49,618 bases of DNA from an uncultured Flavobacteriaceae bacterium (GTDB taxonomy: Bacteria > Bacteroidota > Bacteroidia > Flavobacteriales > Flavobacteriaceae). A program made the position numbers and the translations under genes. This document shows positions 36,148 to 44,898 of the stretch, in pieces. Below the pieces are notes generated by a model. It did not search any database, was not told the origin of the DNA, and was given only the letters and a program-made list of their open reading frames with translations. Every line of letters starts with the position of its first letter. Positions within the stretch are counted from its first letter, which is position 1. Location: positions 1 through 49,618 of the forward strand of contig CALLIG010000264.1 in assembly GCA_938009735.1 (NCBI GenBank). The letters run 5' to 3'.

Positions 36148-36684
36148 ATGAAGGTTCAATATACCCGAGCTTCTTCAAAAGATGAGCTTCTTCAAATTTT
36201 AGGACTTCAGAAAAAAAATGCCATTGCTTCTGTAAACAAACAGGATAAACAAAACGAAGGCTATGTTACGGTTTCACATTCCTTCGATGTTTTAAAACAA
36301 ATGAATGATGCCTGTCCGCATATTATTGCTATGGATGGAGATTTAGTTGTTGGATACGCACTTGTTATGCTTCCAAAGTTTAGAGATGAAATATCTATAC
36401 TTTCTGCTATGTTTGAAGCGGCAACGGAACTACTTGGAGATAAAAAATATTTGGCAATGGGACAAATATGCATCGCAAAAGATTATCGTAAACAGGGAAT
36501 CTTTAGGGGTATGTATCAATTCTATAAAGAGGAATTACAAAACGAATTTGATTGTTTACTTACTGAAGTTGCAACAGACAACCAACGTTCATTGAATGCT
36601 CATTTGAATATAGGCTTCAAGGTCTTAAAAACTCAAGTTAGTGATGGTGTTTCTTGGGAATTAATCAATTGGGATTGGAGCTAA
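36148..36684 (+). CDS. GNAT family N-acetyltransferase
   Basis: The 178-residue product has the GNAT acetyl-CoA binding core: ALVMLPKFRDEI as strand beta4 and MGQICIAKDYRKQGIFRGMY as the Q/RxxGxG/A-type pyrophosphate loop (K-Q-G-I-F-R). The substrate-side strands end in LLTEVATDNQRSLNAHLNIGFKVL, the usual N-x-x-S/A-x-x-x-Y/H-x-x-x-G-F pattern. It would acetylate an amine of unknown identity in the cytoplasm. Its ATG follows the M61 stop codon directly (TAAATG), so the two are translationally coupled. Confidence 0.82.
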   Translation: MKVQYTRASSKDELLQILGLQKKNAIASVNKQDKQNEGYVTVSHSFDVLKQMNDACPHIIAMDGDLVVGYALVMLPKFRDEISILSAMFEAATELLGDKKYLAMGQICIAKDYRKQGIFRGMYQFYKEELQNEFDCLLTEVATDNQRSLNAHLNIGFKVLKTQVSDGVSWELINWDWS

Positions 36685-36706
36685 AATTATTATTTATTGA
36701 TATTTA

Positions 36707-36756
36707 ATTATTGTTTTACGATAATATTATTATATTTGTTATTGTAAAACAATAAT
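36707..36756 (+). promoter_or_regulatory. Promoter with two matching operator palindromes for the DUF2975/XRE operon
   Basis: Operator 1 (36707-36725) is ATTATTGT-TTT-ACGATAAT with one mismatch; operator 2 (36739-36755) is TTATTGT-AAA-ACAATAA, perfect. Their centres are 31 bases apart, about three helical turns. Between them TATATTTG (36731-36738) matches the TAnnTTTG -7 element, and TTG at 36711-36713 lies 17 bases upstream as the -33 element. The outer halves also form an exact 13-bp inverted repeat (36707-36719 and 36744-36756). The likely ligand is the small XRE regulator encoded at the end of the operon; this autoregulation is inference. Confidence 0.6.
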
Positions 36757-36759
36757 TTT

Positions 36760-37581
36760 ATGAATAATAATACTACAGTTTCATCTTTATACTATTTATT
36801 TAAAGTAGGTTTTTATCTCACCATGATTATTTTACTTTTTGGATTGAGTTTAGAATGCTTTACTAGTAATGGAAAGTATGGTAATTTTTTTAGTGGCAAT
36901 CATCATTCTAAAGGTTACGCCTTTCCTGTTTCTGTTCAAACGTCCATCCCCGATTCAATTGTTACTTATAAGTCTGGCGCTAATGCTAGATATTATAAAG
37001 ATTCTGATTTTGGAATAAAAACTATTGATTCAGTACAAAATGTTATAACAAACAATATCAAAATATGGCCAGATTACGGCGAAGGTAGTAGAACGATAAC
37101 TCCAGAGATGGAAAATAATTTAAAGGTGTCTTTTAATTCATCAATTATAACTTCGGACGGATATGCTACTATAAACTCAAAGGATTTTTGGATAAAAGCG
37201 TTATTGATTCTTAGAAATTATATTACAATAATTTGTATCGCAATTATCTTTTATCTTTTGATGATTATTTTTAAACAACTAAGAAAAAAAATTGATTTTA
37301 GTCCCACTCTGATTACAAAAACAAAAGCAATAGGGTTAATATTAATAAGTTCAGAGTTGATCAGGTTATTCCTAGTATATATTCTCAATAAGAACATTCA
37401 TCACATTGAAATTTCAAGTTTTTTAAATGGAGAAAATCTTGATAATAGTATGTTCATCAACATAAATCCAAGATTTGACTTCAATATTACTTTCTTCTTA
37501 TTAGGAAATGTTCTTATAATACTAAGCATTCTATTTTCCAAAGGCTACAGTTTGCGTCAAGAAACCGACTTAACAATATAA
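36760..37581 (+). CDS. DUF2975 family membrane protein with large extracytoplasmic loop
   Basis: The 273-residue protein has four predicted membrane helices (about residues 11-30, 147-170, 187-208 and 241-260). A large loop of about 110 residues between the first two helices carries GNHHSKGYAFPVSVQTSIPDSIV and an Asn/Ser-rich stretch. The C-terminus RQETDLTI is the signature ending of DUF2975 proteins, and the adjacent gene pair confirms the family. Function is unknown. It begins a three-gene operon right after the twin-operator promoter. Confidence 0.68.
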   Translation: MNNNTTVSSLYYLFKVGFYLTMIILLFGLSLECFTSNGKYGNFFSGNHHSKGYAFPVSVQTSIPDSIVTYKSGANARYYKDSDFGIKTIDSVQNVITNNIKIWPDYGEGSRTITPEMENNLKVSFNSSIITSDGYATINSKDFWIKALLILRNYITIICIAIIFYLLMIIFKQLRKKIDFSPTLITKTKAIGLILISSELIRLFLVYILNKNIHHIEISSFLNGENLDNSMFININPRFDFNITFFLLGNVLIILSILFSKGYSLRQETDLTI

Positions 37582-37585
37582 TATT

Positions 37586-38086
37586 ATGAAAAAAGCAATC
37601 CTATTTAAAACATTAATTGACATTCTATTCTTTGGTTTATGTTTTGGCTTATTAAGTTTGATTTTTGTTGCGCCATTTGGCCTAACTATGATAGCTCAAG
37701 AAAGTAAAGAAGTCTATGATTGGAAGGTTTTTTCTTGGGTAATTTTTATGTTCTCACTCATAGCATACATTTTCTTGATTATAGGAATCAAGCAACTAAG
37801 AACCGCCGCTAAGAGTATGTTGAAAAGAGATCTCTTCCATGAAGATATTCCTAAATTTCTTAAACAATCAGGAAGCACACTTATAATAAGCTCTTTGCTT
37901 AATTACTTAATATTTGTTATTATATTCTTTAAGCAACTCACCCAAGAATCTAAATTAGAAATATCTTTTGATAATAACCTGTTATTACAAATGATAATAA
38001 CAATTGTTGGTTTGTTTTTCATCATCCAAAGTGACACTTTAATGAAAGCAACTACATTGAAAAACGAAAACGATTTAACTATATAA
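37586..38086 (+). CDS. DUF2975 family membrane protein
   Basis: This 166-residue protein has four membrane helices (about residues 9-31, 46-66, 95-114 and 130-147), the standard DUF2975 layout, and ends in ENDLTI like its longer neighbour. It starts 4 bases after the upstream stop and ends 2 bases before the XRE gene. The two DUF2975 proteins differ mainly in the large first loop of the longer one and are probably duplicates that diverged. Confidence 0.75.
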   Translation: MKKAILFKTLIDILFFGLCFGLLSLIFVAPFGLTMIAQESKEVYDWKVFSWVIFMFSLIAYIFLIIGIKQLRTAAKSMLKRDLFHEDIPKFLKQSGSTLIISSLLNYLIFVIIFFKQLTQESKLEISFDNNLLLQMIITIVGLFFIIQSDTLMKATTLKNENDLTI

Positions 38087-38088
38087 GT

Positions 38089-38292
38089 ATGGCTATAATT
38101 GTAACCTTAGATGTAATGCTAGCCAAGCGAAAAATGAAAAGTAAAGATTTGGCAGAAGCTATAGGTATTACCACAGCTAACCTTTCTATTTTGAAATCAG
38201 GTAAAGCAAAAGCGGTTCGTTTTTCAACCTTAGAAGCGATATGTAAAGCTTTAGAATGTCAACCTTCAGATATATTAGAATACCGCAAATAA
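38089..38292 (+). CDS. Small Cro/XRE-type helix-turn-helix regulator (YozG-like)
   Basis: The 67-residue protein is a single helix-turn-helix domain: AKRKMKSKDLAEAIGITTANLSILKSGKAKAVRFSTLEAICKALECQPSDIL. The recognition helix is TTANLSILKSG. It is the standard partner gene of DUF2975 membrane proteins and most likely represses the operon through the TTATTGT-N3-ACAATAA sites upstream. It starts 2 bases after the DUF2975 stop, so it is cotranscribed. Confidence 0.88.
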   Translation: MAIIVTLDVMLAKRKMKSKDLAEAIGITTANLSILKSGKAKAVRFSTLEAICKALECQPSDILEYRK

Positions 38293-38321
38293 AAAAGCCA
38301 TACGGTATGTATGGCTTTTTT
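38291..38321. terminator. Bidirectional hairpin terminator between the XRE gene and atpC
   Basis: GCCATAC (38297-38303) pairs with GTATGGC (38309-38315) around GGTAT, with an A-tract before and a T-tract after. The structure ends the plus-strand DUF2975/XRE operon and, read on the other strand, the convergent atpD-atpC transcript. Confidence 0.85.
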
Positions 38322-38346
38322 ATTTTATAAGTTTAATTAGCTGAGA

Positions 38347-38625
38347 TCAATCAGCCAATACAATTACTTTATTATCCTTCATTTCTATTGTTCCGCTTGA
38401 AATAGGTAAAATAGTTTTTCCGTTAGCATCGGTAGAGAATTTACTTTGGTACGCTTCATCAATGGCAACGCTACCTTCAATTTGTACATTACCTTTTTGA
38501 AGTAATGAAACGACAGGTGCATGATCTTTCAACATTTGAAATTCGCCATTAATTCCGGGTACTGTAACTGCTGTTACCTCTCCTGCAAATAATGTGGCTT
38601 CCGGTGATACAATTTCTAAATACAT
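38347..38625 (-). CDS. atpC: ATP synthase F1 epsilon subunit
   Basis: The 92-residue product is the short epsilon form that keeps the N-terminal beta-sandwich: MYLEIVSPEATLFAGEVTAVTVPGINGEFQMLKDHAPVVSLL. The C-terminal helical pair of longer epsilon subunits is absent, as in many Bacteroidota. It contacts the gamma subunit in the central stalk. It follows atpD by 11 bases in the same minus-strand unit. Confidence 0.9.
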   Translation of the reverse strand: MYLEIVSPEATLFAGEVTAVTVPGINGEFQMLKDHAPVVSLLQKGNVQIEGSVAIDEAYQSKFSTDANGKTILPISSGTIEMKDNKVIVLAD

Positions 38626-38636
38626 GTCTCTTAATA

Positions 38637-40148
<1,512 letters not shown>

Positions 40149-40217
40149 TTACGTATTTAATGTATTAGGATTTATTTTAATTGAAATATCAGCAAAATAT
40201 GACTGATTTTCAGGCTG

Positions 40218-40225
40218 CAAAGATA
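40218..40225 (-). promoter_or_regulatory. Candidate -7 promoter element for atpD-atpC
   Basis: On the minus strand TATCTTTG followed by CA is a perfect TAnnTTTG match about 73 bases before the atpD start. Only a weak T-rich stretch lies at the -33 distance, so the assignment rests on the -7 element. Confidence 0.5.
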
Positions 40226-40271
40226 GGATATAAAGCTGTAATTGAAAACTAGTTCTATCTCTTTTTTAGAC

Positions 40272-40302
40272 AAAAAAAAGCCTTCACATGGAAGGCTTTT
40301 TT
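40272..40302 (-). terminator. Hairpin terminator after the receptor-SGNH operon
   Basis: AGCCTTC (40279-40285) pairs with GAAGGCT (40291-40297) around ACATG, with A and T tracts on both sides. It lies 21 bases past the stop of the SGNH hydrolase gene on the minus strand and separates that operon from atpD. Confidence 0.85.
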
Positions 40303-40322
40303 AATCTTATTATATTAAGCTA

Positions 40323-41861
40323 TTATTGAAGTGTAGGCGAGAAATTTGTTGGATAGTCTCCGACGTTTACAAAATTACCTGAAGCTTCAAAATTTGAACC
40401 ATAAGTAGCATCAATTGCTTTCATAAATTCATTCGCTAGTAAAGCATAACCTCTAGCTGTTGGATGAACTCCATCTAATGAGAAAGCACTACCAGTAACC
40501 AAATTAGAAGTTAAAGTAAACTGACCACTTGTGATACCACCGTTTGCTAGTTGATCTAATAAAGAATTTGCATCTACTAAAGCTAAGCCTGCTTGACTAG
40601 CTGCAGCTGAAATAATAGCGTTATAAGCTGCTGTTGCTGTTGCAATTTCTTCTTGCTCACTAGGCAAAAGAACCCATTTGTCAGCTAGTGGAATAGCAAC
40701 ACCATTAACAGTTAAAGGGTTTCCTTCTACAGCAAGAGTACCAATAAAACTAGCTGCAGGTAAAACAATTAAGTCAGCAGCTGTAGCTTGTCTGATCTTA
40801 GGTAATGCTGCAAATGCAGGATTAATTGCACCCAAATCAGTAAGGCTTTCATCTTCTATAACTACTGCATTGTTTGCTCCAGCTTCAAAACTTATCATTC
40901 TTGAATCAGCTTCTTCTTGAGTAAATAGACCTGTTCCAGCCAAAGCACCTAGGGCTGCCTGAATACCACCATTATATGGAGCATAAGCTCCATTAACCGC
41001 ACCAGCAGTTGCTGCATCTAAAGGCACCGGATTATGTGGTACCGTAGTAAAATGCGGAATACTTGTCACATTTGGAATATTAGCAACTACACCTTTTGCT
41101 CCTGATGCAGTTAGAGAAGCAATTAAAGCTCCATAACTACCATCAAAACCAACACCTGGCGCACCTGTTACTGGTGTTAGTGTATTAGTACCATCACCAC
41201 CCGTTGTTGCATAACCTAAAACATCGTTGTTACCAATCCATAATGAAAAGAAGGTAGGAGCTTGACCTAATGCTAATTCAAGCACACTTGCATCAGGAGT
41301 AGAACCTGTCATTCTAACAAAATAAGGATTTGCAAGACCTAAAGCTACATTTCCTAAATTACCATAACCTGGTGCTAATAAGTGAAAACTTTTTGCTCCT
41401 GGTACACCCATGTTATTGAAAGGTCCCGCAGGATTATTCAATACGATATCTGTTGATACAGTTATAGGGCCTATTAATGATTCTATTGGAACTGGGCCAG
41501 CACCACCAAAAACGAGCCTTGGACCTGCTATTCTAGCACCGCCAGCAGCAAGACCACCAAAATTATCACTAGTTAAAGGCTGTGTAAAACCACCACCACC
41601 AACAGAGGCAAACTTGGATGCCAAAATACTTGGCATTGAAAGTTCTTGACTGGCTTTGAATAAAGCTCCGTCCGTAAAACCTGCTGTTAAAGAATTTCCA
41701 AGGGCAACATAGTTAGAAAAATCAGCCGAGCCAGCAATAGCAACAGGCACTTCTTCTACAATCACTTCCTCAGCTAAATCGACATCTTCTGGCTCGTTAC
41801 AAGCTACAAATGCAAGTAGGCCTGCAAGTACTCCTATATATTTTATTTTCATGATTCTCAT
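40323..41861 (-). CDS. SGNH/GDSL-type hydrolase lipoprotein
   Basis: The 512-residue product has a lipoprotein signal with lipobox LLAFVAC, cysteine at residue 21, followed by acidic residues (CNEPEDVD) that resemble a Bacteroidota surface-export signal. The catalytic serine is S57 in VALGNSLTAGF (block I). Block III is GNNDVLGY, and the Asp-His pair is in DGVHPTARGYALLANEF (block V). Family members cleave ester bonds in lipids, glycan acetates or similar substrates. Gly/Ala-rich loops make it longer than usual. It follows the TonB-dependent receptor gene by 13 bases, so receptor and hydrolase are likely partners at the outer membrane. ATG at 41852 is an alternative start. Confidence 0.8.
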   Translation of the reverse strand: MRIMKIKYIGVLAGLLAFVACNEPEDVDLAEEVIVEEVPVAIAGSADFSNYVALGNSLTAGFTDGALFKASQELSMPSILASKFASVGGGGFTQPLTSDNFGGLAAGGARIAGPRLVFGGAGPVPIESLIGPITVSTDIVLNNPAGPFNNMGVPGAKSFHLLAPGYGNLGNVALGLANPYFVRMTGSTPDASVLELALGQAPTFFSLWIGNNDVLGYATTGGDGTNTLTPVTGAPGVGFDGSYGALIASLTASGAKGVVANIPNVTSIPHFTTVPHNPVPLDAATAGAVNGAYAPYNGGIQAALGALAGTGLFTQEEADSRMISFEAGANNAVVIEDESLTDLGAINPAFAALPKIRQATAADLIVLPAASFIGTLAVEGNPLTVNGVAIPLADKWVLLPSEQEEIATATAAYNAIISAAASQAGLALVDANSLLDQLANGGITSGQFTLTSNLVTGSAFSLDGVHPTARGYALLANEFMKAIDATYGSNFEASGNFVNVGDYPTNFSPTLQ

Positions 41862-41874
41862 GTTTGTATTTTTA

Positions 41875-44676
41875 TTAGTTATTGATTGTCCATGATAAAT
41901 AGTACATAGACCCTATCAAACCTGTTCCAACGGCTGTAAAGTATTCGTCACCTAAAATGTTCGTGCCTCCAACCTTAAATGTAGATTTTATACTTGGAAC
42001 GGTATAGTTAATCTGTGCATCAAGGTTATGGAATTCAGGCACAATGCCCTGCGCATATGTTGCTTCCCAAAAATAATCATCACTAAATCTGTAAGAAACA
42101 TTAAATCCGAAATTCTTAAACAATTCTTCATTTCCAAAAGAAGCCTTGAATTTGTGTTCAGGTGTATTAAAATTCAACATTAAATCAGGGAATGGCTCTC
42201 TATCAAAATCTAGCTTTGTGTAGGTATAACTACCTCCTAAGTCAAAATTACCTAACACCTTCATATTCAATCCTAAAGACGCTCCGTAAGAATTAACATC
42301 TGCCTCAGAATTAGTATAGGCACTATACACTTGAAAATCGCCATTTGCTACTGCAGCTACAGAAAGTGCACCATCACCAGCTGTACCATAAAAAGGTGCA
42401 ATTACCACCTCTGAAGAGATGAAGTCTTTATACTTATTATAATAAGTGCTAAAATCAATTATCAATTTACCAATCTTTCCTCTATACCCTATTTCGGCGG
42501 AGGCTACTTGTTCTGGGTTTACAATATTTGGGTTGGATACAACTAAATCAGCAGGATTTCCGGTTTGACCAAGTTTAGTTACTGAACTCAAAGAATACGA
42601 GTTTTCGTAAGCTGCTCGTCCTGTTTGATTAATGCTTGCTGGCTGTCCTAAAAGTTGACCCGCACCACTAATTCCAAAATCTCTACTATATCTATCTAAA
42701 TTGTCAGGAGCCGAACCGACTAAAATAGCTCTACCCGCATCTAAACCAATAAAAAGGTCTTGCGTTGTTGGGTTTCTAAAACCTGTTTGAACCGAAGCTC
42801 TAATATTATGATTTCTGTTTAACGTGTAACCAGCAGACAATCTGGGCGAAAAGAAACCATCGAAAAATTCAGATTTATCATAACGTACAGAACCCGTCAG
42901 TTTAATACTCTTTTCACCAGCTAATTCAATTTTTTTCTGAAGCTGTGTATAAACTCCGAATTCAGAATAGTTAATTGGTCCGTCAAGATCAGTATAAATG
43001 GTTCCTGAAGAATTTAAGCTGTATTGTCTGTATGATCCGCCAATTTGGATATCTACAGCATCAATTAAGTGACTAAAATTATAATTGGCATCTGCATGAT
43101 AATATGATGATGCATCTTGAAACTTAGAACCTGTTGATAAATCAGCATCATTGATACTTTTATTAAAAGCTGCTTCAAATTCAGGAGTACCTGGTTCAAA
43201 TCGACCTGTTTCTGCTTGGGCTCTTGCCGCTGCATGCGCAGTTTCATCTGTAGCACCACCTAAAGTAGCCGCAAAGTATGTACCTGCATATTCACCAAAC
43301 CAAGTACTATCATCTTTCCAAGCTCTGTTTACATTAATACCGGTAAAAACCATATCATATGAGTTACCAGATTTACCGTTAACTACATAGCCACGAACAA
43401 AGAAGTTATCATTTTTAACTTCTAGTTTATGTTGCTCTTGAAAAAAGCCATTAATGTTATATCTATTGGTGCCTTGATAAATTGTAGATCCAGACCCTAC
43501 TTTACCAACATATGATAGTTCTAAACTATTACCTTCAATAGGCCTATAATACAAGCCCCAATCAGCTTTAATACTTTCAGCATTATAATTAGTAAGATCT
43601 CCCTCATTATAACCTGTTCTACTAACCTGTACAGAAGGTACAGCAGCATTAGCACCGGCTGGCAAAACGCCAAGGCCTTCTAACACAAGTGCTACATCTT
43701 TAATATCTGCAGAATAATCATCACCGTAAATATTAAGACCATTATAGTCTAAATCATTTTCTCTTGTACTACCATCAATAACAAAATTGTTACTATCCTT
43801 TCCAGCTATATTATTTGCTGCCCAATCGGTTCCTTTCAGATATCCAAAATTAACTTTGACTGCAAACTTATCGCTAAACTTATGTGCTGCACGAATACCA
43901 AGATCAGTATAAGAATTGTCACCTGCTGCATCTTGCGAAGTTATACCTCTTTTTATCGAAGCACTTATACCCTGATAATCAAAAGGGCTTTTGCTACGCA
44001 TAAATAATATACCATTAAAAGCATTGGCACCATAGAGTGCAGAAGAAGCACCTGGTAATAGTTCTACACTTAGAACATCAGTTTCAACCATACCTACCAA
44101 ATTACCTATTGGGAAGTTTAAGGCTGGAGCTGAATTATCCATACCATCTACCAATTGCATAAAACGAGTATTCGCAAAACTGGCAAAACCTCTCGTGTTT
44201 ACCGATTTAAATGTTAAACTATTCGTATTAACATCTACACCCTTTAAATCTTCTAGTCCACCATAAAAATCTGCAGAAGATGTGTTTTTGATTTCTGACA
44301 ATCCAAAACGTTCGACCGTAACTGGCGATTCAAATATTCGCTCAGGGGTTCTTGAAGCAGAGATTACGACTTCATCTAAAAAAGTCTGTGCTTCAGTTAA
44401 TACTGCAGTAATTGATTGGCCACTTTGTGTTACCTTTTCGGTAACTGAAGAATAGCCAAGTGCAGAAAATTCAAGATCAAATGGAGGAACCTCAGAAGTC
44501 TCTAAGGTAAACAAGCCATCAAAATCTGCTGTTGCGCCAATTGCTTTTCCAACAATGACAACATTAGCACCAGGAATCGGTTCGTTATTTTGATCAACAA
44601 CGGTCCCAGTCACCGTAGTTTGAGCAAACGCAAAGGTCCCCAGCAAGAGCAGGGGAATTAAGAAAACTTTTCGCAT
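41875..44676 (-). CDS. TonB-dependent outer-membrane receptor with N-terminal carboxypeptidase-like domain
   Basis: The 933-residue product starts with a signal peptide (MRKVFLIPLLLLGTFAFAQ) and a carboxypeptidase-D regulatory-like fold (TTVTGTVVDQNNEPIPGANVVIVG...LEFSALGYSSV, about 20-105). The plug domain follows (about 115-240, VVISASRTPERIFESPVTVERF, PGASSALYGANAFNGIL), and the 22-stranded barrel makes up the rest, ending in YYLSWTINN. Such receptors import substrates across the outer membrane using TonB energy. The substrate is unknown; the paired SGNH lipoprotein suggests an esterified compound. The leader carries repeated palindromes near 44695-44717. Confidence 0.92.
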   Translation of the reverse strand: MRKVFLIPLLLLGTFAFAQTTVTGTVVDQNNEPIPGANVVIVGKAIGATADFDGLFTLETSEVPPFDLEFSALGYSSVTEKVTQSGQSITAVLTEAQTFLDEVVISASRTPERIFESPVTVERFGLSEIKNTSSADFYGGLEDLKGVDVNTNSLTFKSVNTRGFASFANTRFMQLVDGMDNSAPALNFPIGNLVGMVETDVLSVELLPGASSALYGANAFNGILFMRSKSPFDYQGISASIKRGITSQDAAGDNSYTDLGIRAAHKFSDKFAVKVNFGYLKGTDWAANNIAGKDSNNFVIDGSTRENDLDYNGLNIYGDDYSADIKDVALVLEGLGVLPAGANAAVPSVQVSRTGYNEGDLTNYNAESIKADWGLYYRPIEGNSLELSYVGKVGSGSTIYQGTNRYNINGFFQEQHKLEVKNDNFFVRGYVVNGKSGNSYDMVFTGINVNRAWKDDSTWFGEYAGTYFAATLGGATDETAHAAARAQAETGRFEPGTPEFEAAFNKSINDADLSTGSKFQDASSYYHADANYNFSHLIDAVDIQIGGSYRQYSLNSSGTIYTDLDGPINYSEFGVYTQLQKKIELAGEKSIKLTGSVRYDKSEFFDGFFSPRLSAGYTLNRNHNIRASVQTGFRNPTTQDLFIGLDAGRAILVGSAPDNLDRYSRDFGISGAGQLLGQPASINQTGRAAYENSYSLSSVTKLGQTGNPADLVVSNPNIVNPEQVASAEIGYRGKIGKLIIDFSTYYNKYKDFISSEVVIAPFYGTAGDGALSVAAVANGDFQVYSAYTNSEADVNSYGASLGLNMKVLGNFDLGGSYTYTKLDFDREPFPDLMLNFNTPEHKFKASFGNEELFKNFGFNVSYRFSDDYFWEATYAQGIVPEFHNLDAQINYTVPSIKSTFKVGGTNILGDEYFTAVGTGLIGSMYYLSWTINN

Positions 44677-44694
44677 GTTATGTTTGAGTTAAAT

Positions 44695-44717
44695 TAGTTA
44701 CTAGTAACCTAGTTACT
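44695..44717 (-). promoter_or_regulatory. Three-part palindromic repeat in the leader of the TonB receptor
   Basis: GTTACTAGTAAC (44697-44708) is a perfect 12-bp palindrome, and TAGTTACT occurs twice, at 44695-44702 and 44710-44717. Read on the receptor strand this gives AGTAAC-GTTACT-AGTAAC, so the middle segment can pair with either side. The site starts 19 bases before the ATG and adjoins a near-consensus -7 element (TATCTTG, 44720-44726). An operator or a switching hairpin is possible. Confidence 0.4.
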
Positions 44718-44838
44718 GGCAAGATACCGTTTTTTTTAAATTGTAAATCATAAAATGAAAAAAATTATGCATGCATAGTACTTTTTTCATAAAATAACAC
44801 ACTTAAAACTGATGATTCTTGAATTTACTCAAAAAACA

Positions 44839-44869
44839 AAGGCCTTGATACTTAGTATCAAGGCCTTTT
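44839..44869 (-). terminator. Hairpin terminator after glmS
   Basis: AAGGCCTTGATAC (44839-44851) pairs exactly with GTATCAAGGCCTT (44855-44867) around TTA. On the minus strand it is followed by a T-rich tract and lies about 30 bases past the glmS stop, separating it from the TonB receptor unit. Confidence 0.85.
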
Positions 44870-44898
44870 CATATTAAAACTTAATAGCTTTGTTGAAA

